64,000 nucleotides of DNA, taken from assembly GCA_033977485.1 (NCBI GenBank), contig CM066989.1, positions 36,750,595 to 36,814,594 on the forward strand. Direction: 5' to 3'. The stretch is from Hydrangea macrophylla. Lineage: Eukaryota > Streptophyta > Magnoliopsida > Cornales > Hydrangeaceae. The position numbers and the translations under genes were made by a program. Below, one piece after another: positions 22,381 through 34,000 of this stretch. The notes beneath the pieces were generated by a model. The model saw only the letters and a list, made by a program, of their open reading frames with translations. It searched no databases and had not been told where the DNA came from. Each line of letters begins with the position of its first letter. The stretch's first letter is position 1.

Positions 22381-22867
22381 AGGTTGGGTGGTGGCAAGTG
22401 TCATCTTGCATGTAAGCATGTATTAATACAAGGACAAGTGTCCTAGAGGTGGACAAGTGTCACATGGGGTGGTGACATGTGTTGGGGTGTTGCATGGAGA
22501 TTGCCATGTGGCCAGCCATGTGGGGCCCACCTTGGATTGTGTGCCACTTTCTCGATATATGTGCATAAGTTTCTCGGTATATATGTCGGTCTCGATTTAT
22601 GTACAACCGGGTATGATTTCTAATGTCTGGGTCCGGGTATGGAACTAAGTTAAATCTTATTACGGTCTAGTTGGTATGGTTACTATAGTCTAATCAGTAA
22701 TCCTAAGATATGTCAAAAACGTCACCCAACTAAAATAATAATATAATCATATAGCCGATCCAATACAGAAATTTAAAAAGCTGATATTATTAATGAAAGA
22801 AAAATTACAGGTGTTATAGAAACTCATTACACAAAGGTTTGACACAATACAACGTCAGCAATATTGG

Positions 22868-23158
22868 TTAAGCACCATGCTTCTCGCGTGCCTCCAACCT
22901 TTTTGACAGTTCGTCTACTTTAAATTCTTGTTCTCGTAAATACTTTTTCCTTAATATCTCTAGTTTTTTTTTTCTTCTTCTTTCATCTTTACGTGAATCT
23001 TTGTAATCGATCACTTCTTCTCGATCGTCATTTGGCTGAGAAAAGTCAGAAAAATTAATCAAGACTTCTCTAACTACTGCAATAATAGTGTTCTCTTCAA
23101 ATGAAAACTTTGTGTCACCAAGTTCATGGGCCAATGACTCCTCTTCATCTGTTGAAAC
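22868..23158 (-). pseudogene. DC1 pseudogene exon 3 (coiled coil)
   Basis: An acceptor CAG lies before base 23158, and the frame (VSTDEEESLAHELGDTKFSF...) stays open for 96 codons to a stop at 22868. It ends in a strongly charged predicted coiled coil (KDSRKDERRRKKKLEILRKKYLREQEFKVDELSKRLEAREK, described here by its K/R/E richness). The exon itself is undamaged; it is called a pseudogene because exons 1 and 2 are broken. The Tekay-1 insertion starts 50 bases downstream. Confidence 0.65.
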
Positions 23159-23378
23159 CTGTATGAAATTAGTAACAAAAAATCGAAGTCAGAAAATGGT
23201 CCATATACAAATTATCAAACAATTAACTCCTATATAGAGTATTGAAAAATGGGACTCATCAATCATAAATGTTCATGTCAAACAAATTTTATGGCCCAAT
23301 TTAATGTTTTCATTTGTTATCTGATCTGGGACAAGAATTTGAAGGAAAAAAAACCTTAAAGGAATTAGAGAAGAGAAG

Positions 23379-23379
23379 G

Positions 23380-23418
<39 letters not shown>

Positions 23419-23490
23419 TGCGATGCTGACCTCTCAACGTATAGTTCTGAAAAAAAAAAAAAAAAGGAAAAAAAGAAAAAAAAAAAAGTA
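23379..23490. repeat. (TA)n(GA)n and A-rich tract
   Basis: (TA)n at about 23379-23402 continues as (GA)n to 23417. An A/AAAG run lies at 23449-23487. All are in the second intron of the DC1 pseudogene. Confidence 0.85.
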
Positions 23491-23719
23491 ACGGAGTGTT
23501 TAAAATGATAACTTCGGAATGTACACTCACCCATATTAATTTGATATTTACTTTTTGACAAAAGTAAGCTTACTCGCTTTTCTACATTTAAATTGGAGAT
23601 GGTCTTTTACGGAATGGTGCACGTGTGTATTACACATATTCACACTAAAATCACATTGGAATAGTGTGTAAATAAATATTTCAATCATTGGAGTGTAAAA
23701 TTAAGGGTGAGTACTGCAC

Positions 23720-24231
23720 CTCAGGGAGAGCACAACGAATATAAGCAACATATTGGCATTTATCACAGTAATACGATGGCACACAGATTTGTCTTTCTTT
23801 CCTGCAAGCATTACAGTGAGCCACTTCATTATCTTCATCATCGAACCAACCTTTGTCCCTGGAGCGGGTAAGGGTAAGGGCATGCCATCTGTTTTCTTCA
23901 AGAAAGATTGTGGGTGGCAATTTAGAGATGTAAAGGAGATGGAGAATAAAATTGCATGGCACACAATGGAAAAAGTTGGAGTGGCTGTATAGATGGAAAA
24001 CAACACAAGATAAATCATCAACTATAACTATTAAAAAAAAAAAAAGAAGTAAGGGATGCTCCTATAGGTTTGTATTTGTCAAGAGAGGACGTGTTGTCTC
24101 CTCTTCTTCCTCAATCAAGACTCTGCTAACCAAGTCATTGGTACTCTCTTGATATGAATCAATTGATGCATCCAACTTTTTGTCACCAAGTTTTTGGGCC
24201 AAGGACCACCATCCTCCATGAAACGCACAAC
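23720..24231 (-). pseudogene. DC1 pseudogene exon 2
   Basis: It has the same splice borders as exon 2 of the intact gene (acceptor TTAG/G at 24231, donor GAG/GT at 23720). It keeps one good DC1 pair (CNACRKERQICVPSYYCDKCQYVAYIRC). Small deletions near 24210 and an A-run near 24033-24045 break the frame. The downstream part (23681-23962) is open. Confidence 0.75.
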
Positions 24232-24622
24232 CTAATAAGAAACCAAAAATTTGAGTAAAATAGAATTAGCCAATATACCAAATTTTCAATTTTACTTGGT
24301 ATGAATAAATGTGTCACAGTTATAAAAACACAAGTCCAACAAATCATTGTACCCTATTCAATCTTTTTTTACATCTACATATATCTATATACATATATAT
24401 CATATCTGATACAGAAAGATAAATTAAAAACTTAAAAAAAGTTAAAGAGGAAAGGGGCCAGGAGAGATAGATGCTGAAAGAGAGAGTAGCCTTGTTGCCT
24501 TCCAAACAAAACTGAGAAAAAGGTAAAGTGGCAAGACTCTCAAAATTGCAATAGATTTCTAGGTTTTTTATTTGTAATGATAATTTTTATAATCATGGAT
24601 TAGAAGAGAAAGGTGAGTTTGC

Positions 24623-25740
24623 CTCTTGGATGACACAATGAACATGAGCAATATAATGGCATTCCGCACAGTAATATGTAGGGTCGCATACGCTTCTTTC
24701 ATTCTCACATCTGTCACAATAGAACTCTGCATCTTCGCCTTCATCCAAATAATCTTTGACCAGGGATTTGGTGAGGGTAAGGGATGTCTGTGATTTCCAT
24801 CACTAGAGGTAGGAGGATGCTTTGGAATGCAAAGGATATGGACATTGAAATTGCACGCCAAATAACAGAAATAAGGTGATTTTCTAATGTGATGGCAAAT
24901 GTTGCACGGTAAATCCTTAGCTATTACCCTAAAGAAAGAAAGCAGATGCTCGTGAAGTTGGGAGTTAACTAAGAGAGGTGTCGACAATGCACATGGAATA
25001 TCAATAACAAATCTGCAATCGAGGCATTCATAGGAAAAGCCTATATGAAATCATCAACATGCCTTGCAGGTAGTAAATTTGTAATAATCCTTAATTTCAA
25101 AGGGTGATTTAGGTATAACGAGTGATGAATTTTATCAACCAATTCTACACAAAATTTGTTCAGCAAGAGATTGCAATCAAAGCAACAATACATAGAGGAT
25201 CCATCATCATCGAAGGGTAGTCAACATGCACCGCAAACAAATGAATTCTTGTTTTTTGTTTTACTACTACTCTTGCAAAGGATCAAAGGATGGGGGTGAT
25301 CAATCTGGTGTTCCTCCTTTCAATGATGATGATCAATAGTACTAATGGGCATCAAGAAATCACAATTAATATCTAGGTCAAATCCACACTCTAAATAGTT
25401 AAAAGTAAAGCCATCATGAGATACCCCGCATGCATCGCACCCAAATCTACCTGAACTGTAACTCTGTAAGGATGGCGAGAAAGGACAGTGAGAGTGTGAT
25501 TTGGGTAGAAGTGGTGCTTTATTAATTGGGGAAATTTGGAGCAAGATTTATGGAGAATGATCTTGCATTGAATACAAACACAGATTGATCCATATTCGAT
25601 AACTAGCTTGCAACCAAAGCAAAAAAAATTTGCTTTTATCTATTTCGCAGAGAATCAAGGGTTGTGAGTGTGGGTGTGGCTTAACAACATGATGATCAAT
25701 CTGGCACTCCTTCTCATGACTACTACTACTTTTTGGTATT
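24623..25740 (-). pseudogene. DC1 pseudogene exon 1, 5'-truncated
   Basis: It is colinear with about 1552-2650 of the intact gene, so the first two DC1 units are missing. Cut-up frames (25548-25740, 25320-25544, 24730-24987) show at least three frameshifts. The donor reads GAG/GC instead of GAG/GT; GC donors can work, so this alone is not fatal. The upstream end is replaced abruptly by the minisatellite at 25742. Confidence 0.8.
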
Positions 25741-25741
25741 T

Positions 25742-26045
25742 CTGGGAAATTTGGGCAGAGTTTCTGGGAAAACAATTGTTATATCTGGAAAAAATTGGCA
25801 TATCGGGGAAAATCGGACAGAGTTTCTGGTAGAAATTGGTTGATATGGTTATATCTGGGATATCTGGGCAGAGTTTCTGAAAGAAACTGGTTGATATGGT
25901 TATATCTGGGATATCTGGGCAGAGTTTCTGGGAGAAACTGGTTGATATGGTTAATCTGGGATATCTGGGCAGAGTTTTTGGGAGAAACTGGTTGATATGG
26001 TAATATCTGGGATATCTGGGCAGAGTTTCTGGGAGAAACTGGTTA
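25742..26045. repeat. Minisatellite, about 52-bp unit
   Basis: Units share 'gggcagagtttctgggagaa' followed by 'actggttgatatgg'. They recur at about 25753, 25815, 25867, 25919, 25970 and 26019: five to six copies, the first degenerate. The repeat lies exactly between the truncated DC1 exon and Ogre-like leader sequence. Part of it is an open frame of repeating RVSGRNWLIWLYLGYLG, probably by chance. Confidence 0.85.
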
Positions 26046-26649
26046 ATATGTGATGATGGTGATCATACTGTCTAGCAGGTTTTCATACTCCTATGTCTTA
26101 GGATCGGTAAACAAGGTTTATGGTGTATATCTTGTGAGCATGGAGCAGACATCCTTGTCATGGTGCCTAGGCAGGTCAACTCAATGTGATCACATGTGAG
26201 TGATTGCCTTGGGAATCATAAGAAAAAGGTTCTACCCCATGCCACATAAGTGTCTACACCGCGCAGGTAATCCTATCAGGCATACAGCAGTTATATCACA
26301 TTGTCCTATCTGAAAAGATAAATGAACAGTCCTATGAAAGGTTTTATAGGAATCTATTTGTAAAGGCTGGGTTTAGTCAAAGAGGGTCCGTTGACGAGAG
26401 TTCCAATATACTTTCAGATAGACAGTACGGAGGTTTTTACTCTTTTTGATATACCTTGGAAGGTACAGTATCAACGGTGACTTGCGCCCTGGCACAGCAA
26501 GACCTGAATAATGTCAGTGCCGCGTTTCAGACACAGTCTGGAGGGGAAATGCAGCGTGCAATGCGGTGAACTAGACACAGTAAAAAGATGATTTTAAGGA
26601 TGCTTCTTATGAGTCAAACCTCTGTATTATTTTGTTTTGAAAATAAATA

Positions 26650-26667
26650 TCCCCAGAAGAGTCGCCA
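26650..26667 (-). other. Primer-binding site (tRNA-Arg)
   Basis: The minus strand reads TGGCGACTCTTCTGGGGA, complementary to the 3' end of plant tRNA-Arg, the primer used by Ogre-type elements. It lies 3 bases after the LTR end. Confidence 0.82.
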
Positions 26668-28836
26668 GATTATGGACACGCGGAATTCCCGGTCTTCCGC
26701 CCCCGTTCCGTTTCCCGGGATTTCGGAATTGATTTTCCTTTTAGTTTTGAAATTGATTTGAAAAAAGAGAGAAAAGGTCTGTTGAAAACAGATATAGAGT
26801 CTTGGTCTTTAAGGAACCAAGAAACCTAATTTGACTCACCCAAATGGATAAAGGGCACCAGCCCTTCATAACCAAAGAACTTGGTTCGGGGTTTTGGTAC
26901 GAGAGAGGAAGGAGCCTTTGTCGTGACTAAAACACCCTCAACCCGCCCTGTCTTTCGACAGGCCTCAATTAGCATCCGAATAATCATCTTATACTATGTT
27001 TGATTCAAAAATTAATACTATGATAGTATACTACATTACATAAGAAACTTGAAATGGAATATCTAAAGATAAGATATCATTCATAAGATCTAAGCCAAAT
27101 ATCATACAATGTATAGCGAAAGATCACACAAATAAACCTAGGAAAAATCGTCTAATCATGTATCAAGTAATTAAGTTTCCCTAATCTAAAGGGGACATGA
27201 ATTGTTCTTGAAATAAATAATCAAAGAAATCGTCTGATGCATGTTAATCTTTGAGAAAAGAAGACCTCTCGATCCCCGGGACGGATGAGAAAGGAAGATT
27301 GGATCGAGGGGGAAGCATGGACGTGTGATCAAATTCGTTCCTTATAATCTTCTTAGATTAGGAGCCATGAAAGCCCCAAATCTTGCATAGATGCAATGTA
27401 TGTATCTAGAATGCGCCAAGGTTGTAGTGTGTTTTATGTTCATGAATTCTTAGAATGACTTAGAAGTCTAGAATGTGTAGGAATGAATGAATGAAATCAT
27501 CATGGGATATGTACAAATGTAGTATGAACTACTTCCTAAGACATGAGCTAATTTGGAGTGCATGTAAGCATCAAATCAAAGGGGGGAAGTAAAAGTGTGC
27601 TTGCTGTGAATAGTGGACAGAACAGTAACATGATCTTGCGAAAATGGAAAAGAGGGGTTAGGAATGTTTTTAATGTATGATTATTATGGAGATCTTCCTT
27701 ATTTTGTCTAGAACACAACCCAAAAATCCAATCTTTAACAACTATTACAAATTGAGAGAAATCATATGAACAATGGAGGTTACTTAAAAACAGAGTTCGT
27801 ACTGTCAACCGAAATGTCAAAAAATCTTAGAAAATGAAAACAAATGATCTAGAGGCCCATTTTATACAGAACATTCCCTAAGACATTGAAGTTTAAGGGA
27901 AAAATAAGTTAGGACCACCCTTTTTGGAAACGTTTTCTGTAAAACAAGTTACAAGTCAACCTAGCTGCTGTGACAACAGAGGCAGAATGTTTGGAAGCAA
28001 ATGGACCCCTTTCAAATATTTCCAAGTCAAACCAAAAATCATGGGTATTCTCTAATGAGTTAGGAAGACTTTTCAAGTAGTCTTACATCCATACATTGAG
28101 TATTGAGTCCTAGAGAAATCTTTGAGCTCAAATCATTCACTGTTTTGACTCACTGTTTTAAAGATCTTGGGAAAACAAGGTTTATCTCTTGAAATCAAAG
28201 TGAGGGTTTTAAGAAGGGGGTTTTGAAATAGAGGTTTTGAAAATGTATTTTCAATACTCAATGAAGATTATAGCCACTTAAAATGTCAACTTCAAACTCA
28301 TCATCAACAACCTCCAAGATTGTTGGAAAGTACTTTTTACATTTTAAAGACAACTTCATGAATACATAGGAATGTATTGAAGTTGAAATCATCATTTATC
28401 AAACATATTTCTGAGGTCAAGAGCTACTATCCATAAGGATTCACTCACCTCAAACTTCATGTCATCATCTAGATGATGATAGACTAGTAAGTAAACAAAG
28501 AAAAAAAACAAAAAGAAATGAGGTAAGAGAAGATGAACAATCATAAACAAACAAATAGATAGTAATCAATAGATGATATTCATGATGTATTCGACTTGTA
28601 GTTTGGTGTTTCACTCATATGTGGTGACATTGGACATGGAAGAAGCTTCCTCTCTCTTAAATGCTCACTAAAATGGTGGTTGGGTGTATTGAATATGAAG
28701 TAAATAGGTGTAATGAAGTAAAAACAAAGTTTAGAACTCACTTTCTTGTTTAAAAATCAAAGAAGGAGGCTTCTTTTCTCTCTATTCTAACCTTATCTCT
28801 ACAACTTCCTCTCTAAAACTTTCCAAAGCTTCTGTT

Positions 28837-28868
28837 TGACCCCCCTCCCCACCCCCCCCCCCCCCCCT
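28837..28868 (-). other. G-run just downstream of the LTR TATA box
   Basis: The minus (sense) strand carries 16 consecutive G, then T, GGGG, A and six more G, starting about 25-30 bases after the TATA box, where transcription should start. It could fold into a G-quadruplex in DNA or at the 5' end of the transcript. Confidence 0.8.
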
Positions 28869-28890
28869 CAAAATGAGAAGCCAAGGGGGG

Positions 28891-28900
28891 TTTATATATG
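28891..28900 (-). promoter_or_regulatory. Ogre-like LTR TATA box
   Basis: The minus strand reads CATATATAAA about 1.01 kb into the LTR, the best TATA match there. Confidence 0.55.
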
Positions 28901-29044
28901 CCAATTTGGGGTGGTTTTGGGGTTTTAGAAGTACTCCCATTGGTCCCAAACATCTGTGAACATAGAACTATGTCGTTTTAGTTTTCAATTAATAAAAATG
29001 AACCCCCAAAAGAAATTACAAAAACATACCATTCTGGAGGAGAG

Positions 29045-29079
29045 TGCCGCGGCGGCAATGGGCCTGTGCCGCGGCGGCA
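29045..29079. repeat. Paired TGCCGCGGCGGCA motif
   Basis: The near-palindromic 13-mer occurs at 29045-29057 and 29067-29079, 22 bases apart. It stands out as GC-rich in an AT-rich LTR. Confidence 0.8.
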
Positions 29080-29404
29080 GTGAGCCAGTGTCCTATTTCG
29101 TCCGAAATTCACAGAAAATGCATACGAACACCAAATTGAGGTTGTGATATACCATTAGAAAGGTAATGAAGTCTATTTTACATAAAAAAAAAATTTAGTT
29201 CGGAGATAGGTCACTTTGAAATGTTTTGCGGTATTTGCGATAAAAGCCGATTTGATCGCCTTTTTTTGCCTTCAGAAAATCCTAATAAACTCATTTTAAA
29301 TCCAAAAATTATGTGTGATATATCGTTGGAAAGCTATTGACCTCTAGTATCCATGAAAAATGTTTGAAAATTGTTACGGTGCTCCGGTATTAAAGTCAAA
29401 TTTT

Positions 29405-29611
29405 GGTCAAACTGGTCAAACCTGGGATTCCCGGGAAGTTCTGGGAACCTATGGGAGCTCCCAGGAGTTGACGTTTTTGTGCGATCTTCTTTTAAAACTC
29501 ATTTTAATACTTTTCACATGATCTAGAATGATCCCAGAGTTTGGGCCATTTTGGTCAAACTTGATCAAACTTGGTCAAACTTTGGTCAAGCTTGGTCAAA
29601 CCTTGGTCAAA
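29405..29611 (-). promoter_or_regulatory. Helically phased W-box-like cluster
   Basis: On the plus strand GGTCAA starts at 29405, 29414, 29553, 29573, 29584, 29594 and 29605, plus a GATCAA variant at 29563. On the sense strand these are TTGACC, the WRKY W-box core. From 29553 on the spacing is 10, 10, 11, 10 and 11, about one helical turn. The cluster is in the U3 part, 300-500 bases into the LTR. Confidence 0.6.
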
Positions 29612-29910
29612 CCTGTCAACGGGGACTTTCTGGGAACTTCTGGGACTTCCGGGGTTCTCTGGGAGCTGACGATTTCATCTGAATTTACTTAAAAACTCAT
29701 TTTCTTACTTTTCTTACGACATAGCATATTTCCAGAACTTTTTGGTCCAAATCTGGGAGTTTTCGGGCTTTTAGGGGTATTTTGGTCATTCTGAGCATCT
29801 TGAGAAATAGAACCAACTTTCAGGAGTCCTCTTGAGTCTTTTTTGATCATCGTGAACCATCAAACTATGGGTCTCCTTAATCTGATAGCCGACAAAATGG
29901 GGTGTCTACA

Positions 29911-30887
29911 GCAATATCCCCAACACTCTTAGTTGCAATCAACATATTATCCACATATAAGAGTAAGTAAATGAAGGCACCATCTTGTAGTTTACAAAAG
30001 CACACACAATGATCAAATTAACTTCTAGTAAACTTTTGTACCTTTATGAACTTGTCAAACCATAAATACTATTGCCTCGGAGATTACTTCAAACAATATA
30101 GGGACCTTTACAACTTACATACCATATCCTTCTTGCTAGCAGCCTTGAGCCCATCCGGTTGTGTCATATAAATATCCTCATCCAAATCCCTATGTAGAAA
30201 AGAAGTTTTAAAATCGAGTTGTGCTAACTCTAAATCAAATTGTGCAACCAAAGCTAGTAAAACATGAATAGAGGAATGCTTCACAATCGGTGAGAACACC
30301 TCATTGTAGTCAATATCTTCCTTTTGAGCATACCCCTTTGCAACCAACCTAGCCTTGAATTTCACAATGTTTTTCCCATGAGCACCTTCATTCTTTGCAT
30401 ATGCCTATTTACAACCAATTGCTTTCTTTCCCTTTGGTAACTCAACGAGCTCCCATGTTTCATTCTTATGGAGACAATCCATCTCTTTACCCATGACCTT
30501 GTTCTACTCCACCTTTTCTGAACTACGTATAACTTCTTTGTATGCGGAGGGAATTTCTTCATCAACAATCGATAGGGCATAAGCAACGATATCCACAAAC
30601 TGAACTAACTTCTTTATCTCTCTTCTTGGTTTACTAGTTGTAATTATTTTCTTCTTTTGTCGAGGTTTCTGAGGAGAAGCCTCCACCTCATCTTCTTCTT
30701 CAATGTCCCCTTCTTCTTCTGCATCTTTTAAAAGAGTGTCTTGTGAACTAAAACCCGTTGGACTATACTTCACATGATGCACAATACTACAATCTCTGTT
30801 CTCTTCACTTGACTTATTCTCTTTTCCATTGGTAACCAATTTATCTTCATTGAAGGTAACATCCCTACTAAGAGCCATCTTTTTCAA
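29911..30887 (-). pseudogene. Copia reverse transcriptase fragment
   Basis: It starts after integrase with a spacer (30504-30887, ALSRDVTFNED and many acidic residues). The RT N-terminal half follows (MKFKARLVAKGYAQKEDIDYNEVFSPIVK, QLDFKTSFLHRDLDEDIYM). After a stop near 30108 the catalytic box reads YVDNM, with the second Asp changed to Asn. The gene ends four codons after IATKSVG, at the Ogre-like LTR. RNase H is missing. Confidence 0.82.
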
Positions 30888-31062
30888 AGATGGACACCAA
30901 AGTCTGAATCACTTCACTTCACTACTGAAGCCCAAAAAAATCGCTTCATTTACCCTTGGTCGAGTTTGCTATCTTTCGTAACATGAAATAAAGCAAGGCA
31001 ACCAAATATTCATAAAGAATCATAATCATTTGCAGGTTTACCAGTCCATACATCAATGGGTG
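30888..31062 (-). pseudogene. Copia integrase C-terminal fragment
   Basis: In one minus frame it reads PIDVWTGKPANDYDSL, a stop, then IFGCLALFHVTKDSKL, the conserved stretch after the copia integrase core. Its upstream continuation is at 34367, on the far side of the solo LTR. Bases 31058-31062 are one copy of the solo-LTR target duplication. Confidence 0.78.
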
Positions 31063-34000
31063 TGTAGACACCCCGATTTTGACCAATAATTGAATCCAGG
31101 GATTGGTAACCTCTAAAGATCGATGATGACGATGACCGTTGAAATTCAAAGATTTTCCAGAGAATTCAAATCCTTCAAAGATTCTTCAAATCAAGTTTCA
31201 AATTGAAAATAAAAAGAGAGAGAAATTGGGTGTTCGGGAGAAACCCAGATATTGAAGAACGTATGAGAAACCCAGTCTGGGAATTCTTCTTGAAAAATAA
31301 AATATAAGAGTTTTTTTTAAAAGAAATAAAAGAAGAAAAGAAGAAAGAAGAAGAAAAAAAATATTATTGAGAAAGGAGAAAAGAAAAAAAAATGAGAAAA
31401 GAGAAGAAAAATAATGCATTAAAGTATATACACTATGCATATGGGTGTATCTTAATGAAATACATTACAAATATGAGTATATTAATATATGAGTTACTAA
31501 TAATTAAGTTTATGTTAAGATTTTTTTTTAAAATTAAAAAAGGAGACAGGAATTCTGTTAGCCGCGGCATGCGACGAAGCCGGCGACACTCAGTGAGTGC
31601 AGCAGACAATTCACCGAGTGTTGCACGCTGTAACAGTCTATTTTTCTCATATGTTCTAGAAGAAAACATTGCACATGGGCTCTTCACCCAAATTTACCCA
31701 ATTAACCCTAGAGAGAGGGGTTGATATAAACAGGTTGTCATCTCCATTATGAGGGACTTTTGAATCAAATTGATATATAAAAGAGTTATACATATATAGT
31801 AGAGAGAATTGAGAGAAAAACAAGAGATTTTTCTTGGAGAATTTGAAGACTTGAAGAAGAATTTGAAGATTTTTGAAGAACTTCACAAGAAATAGAAGAA
31901 ATCCTTGAGGTTATAGAGGTAACCTCTCAATCCTATGTAGAATTAGGCAAGTTCAATCACAAATTCATAGTTCTAGGATTTACACATTTCAAAACCTCTC
32001 TTCTTACCTCATTTCATCACACACCACTTAGAATTTGTGATTGAATCTCATGATAAGTTCATTAGCTTGGATCTAAATAATCCTTGGGTTTAAAAAGTAT
32101 GATTTGGTTTTGAAGATTTTGCTCTTTTGAATTTTCTTAAGTGAACCTTGATTTTCTTTAAAATTCTATTTTCCTTTTGAGATTCATAAGATTTTGTACA
32201 TCTTATTGAGTCTCTTTGAGTTTGATTCTTTAGTTTCCTATGATCCTATGATTCATATGGATATTAAGGTGGATCATGGTCATGTCTACACATAGTTGGA
32301 TGGATTCAAGTCTTTGCTCATGACTTGGATCTCCCTACTAATAATCTTATGAAATTCATACTATATTCCATAGAGATTTGAGTAGATTTGGGCCTTCTTT
32401 AGTCTCCAAGGACCATTAATTTGAGAGGAGAATAAGATATCATAGTTCTAATTCCCTCAAGGATCATATGTTTGAGGGAGGATTTAGATGTAAGTCTTCA
32501 TAGCTTGTTTGTTGAAATCTAGGGAACTTGAATGTTCAAGGGTCCATAAGATTGAATAAGACCTTAGGATTCTCTTGCTAGATCTTCAAATATGAGATCT
32601 ATGATGGAGATCCATTAAGGCTAAATCTATGAATCTCTTTATATTTCATCACTTATTCTAACCATCATAATCATACTTGATCCTAGTTCTCTCTAGAATC
32701 GTGGATCAAGTTTGTTTCAAAATGTGAACACTAATCTAACCATGGTGCAGTGAATCCTTAAACCCACTGTGATCAAAGATTTTTCATTAAATCATGGTCC
32801 ATTGGAATGGGATGAGACCAATTGGAGGATGTTCATAACTCACTTAAGTACATCTATGATTTTTTCTTGAAGAAAATCCATGTTTAAAATGGTTTGGGCT
32901 TATGGTTTTAAAGCTAGCTACTCTCTGTCTAAAGTTCCAGAACAGTAAATCCGTTTTAAAATTAATAAATCAGAGTCTTAACTGAGCTTTCTTGGCCTCC
33001 AATAATTTTTTCTAGGTGGTTCAATGTGTTAGGAAGATACCCTAAAAAGATCTAAGTATTTCTCATTTGTTTACTATTTTTAGAAAATCACACAAAATCT
33101 CTGGACAGAGAGTTGAAAATTCCTGAGTGATGCCTAGTGTTTTCCTTATACCCGTTCAAACTTCGATTTTCTTTTTGGGTTAGAAACTAGACTCACAGAG
33201 GTATATCATATCCAAATATCACTAAGATCCAACTGTTGGAAGTATGGTGTTTCTATCTTTGAAAGTTTGGTCTGCTCTCTGTAATTTATGTGAAACTGTC
33301 ACTATTTTTGTCTAATCTTGTTGATTTTAACTTAAATGGTTTCCTAATACTTGGGAACCCAAATCAGGTTTTGAATAATGATAATTAAGTTTAAATCCAG
33401 AGGCTAAGTGATCCAAGTTAGTGAATAATTCATAGCTTGTCCTTATACATATCCATGTATTCATCCATGTATATTTATACTTGCAGTTAGGATAGCTCTA
33501 GGTTATTTTGTCCCTAATTGAACCTAGTTGTGAGTTCCTTATAATCATGCTGGGGATTATGCTACCTCTACATGGACATTGCATTGGCTCCTAGTTAAGA
33601 CTTGCATATCTATAGAGGTGATATGTTCTCAACTAATTAGAAGGAATCCATAAATAGGTCAATTCTTTTCCTGCTTGATAGATTTAAGCTAGAAGCTTAG
33701 GTTCGATTATTTGATATTTTTTGATCAAGGCATGTGTACTAACCTTTGTTTTGTAGCGCATTTGAGGTACAATTTCTCAACCCCTTCTCTAGTTTAATTT
33801 ACTTCTTTGATTATATTGATTTTTGACTCCATGTGCGACACCTTATCTTAGGGCTTGCCTTATGTGTATATGTGGATTAGAGACCTTTTCTTAGGATTTC
33901 TATTTCTTGCATGTATTACACGTTTCTATTTCACGGCCGGATCCCGGGTAAGTTCTTTTGTTCTTATTGCATATCATTTTGCTTGCTAATTAAACTATGT

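Larger units (their letters stand above)
10258..22818 (-). mobile_element. Complete Tekay/Del-like Ty3 retrotransposon (Tekay-1)
   Basis: Two long direct LTRs (10258-13518 and 19563-22818) bound a minus-strand gag-pol. The element is flanked by a perfect 5-bp duplication GAAAC (10253-10257 and 22819-22823), which fixes both ends. In transcription order: LTR, tRNA-iMet primer site, an extra acidic ORF, gag with two zinc knuckles, protease, RT, RNase H, integrase, polypurine tract, LTR. Very long LTRs, the polyprotein order and the integrase tail (EASWEMESEMREKYPFLF) fit the chromovirus Tekay/Del lineage. The total is 12.56 kb. Several stops and two frameshifts disable it. It sits in the 3' flank of the DC1 pseudogene. 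Confidence 0.93.
19563..22818 (-). repeat. Tekay-1 5' LTR (3256 bp)
   Basis: It matches 10258-13518 with scattered differences, so the insertion is not recent. The ends on the minus strand are TATAACACC (mutated from TGTAACACC) and GGTGTGACA. It carries the element's promoter and the same paired-motif and 191-bp repeats. Confidence 0.92.
26046..29910 (-). mobile_element. Ogre/Tat-like Ty3 element, 5' end only
   Basis: In minus-strand order: an LTR (29910-26671), a tRNA-Arg primer site (26667-26650), then about 600 bases of leader without recognised coding, cut off at the minisatellite. The tRNA-Arg site and the LTR start TGTAGACACCCC fit the Ogre/Tat branch. gag-pol and the 3' LTR are gone. 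The element inserted into a copia RT gene at 29910/29911. Confidence 0.75.
26671..29910 (-). repeat. Ogre/Tat-like LTR (3240 bp)
   Basis: It starts TGTAGACACCCCATTTTGTC and ends TGTCCATA next to the primer site (consensus probably ...CCACA). Inside are a phased TTGACC cluster (29405-29611), a GC-rich motif pair (29045-29079), a TATA box (28891-28900) and a G-run just downstream. No partner LTR is in the window. Confidence 0.75.
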
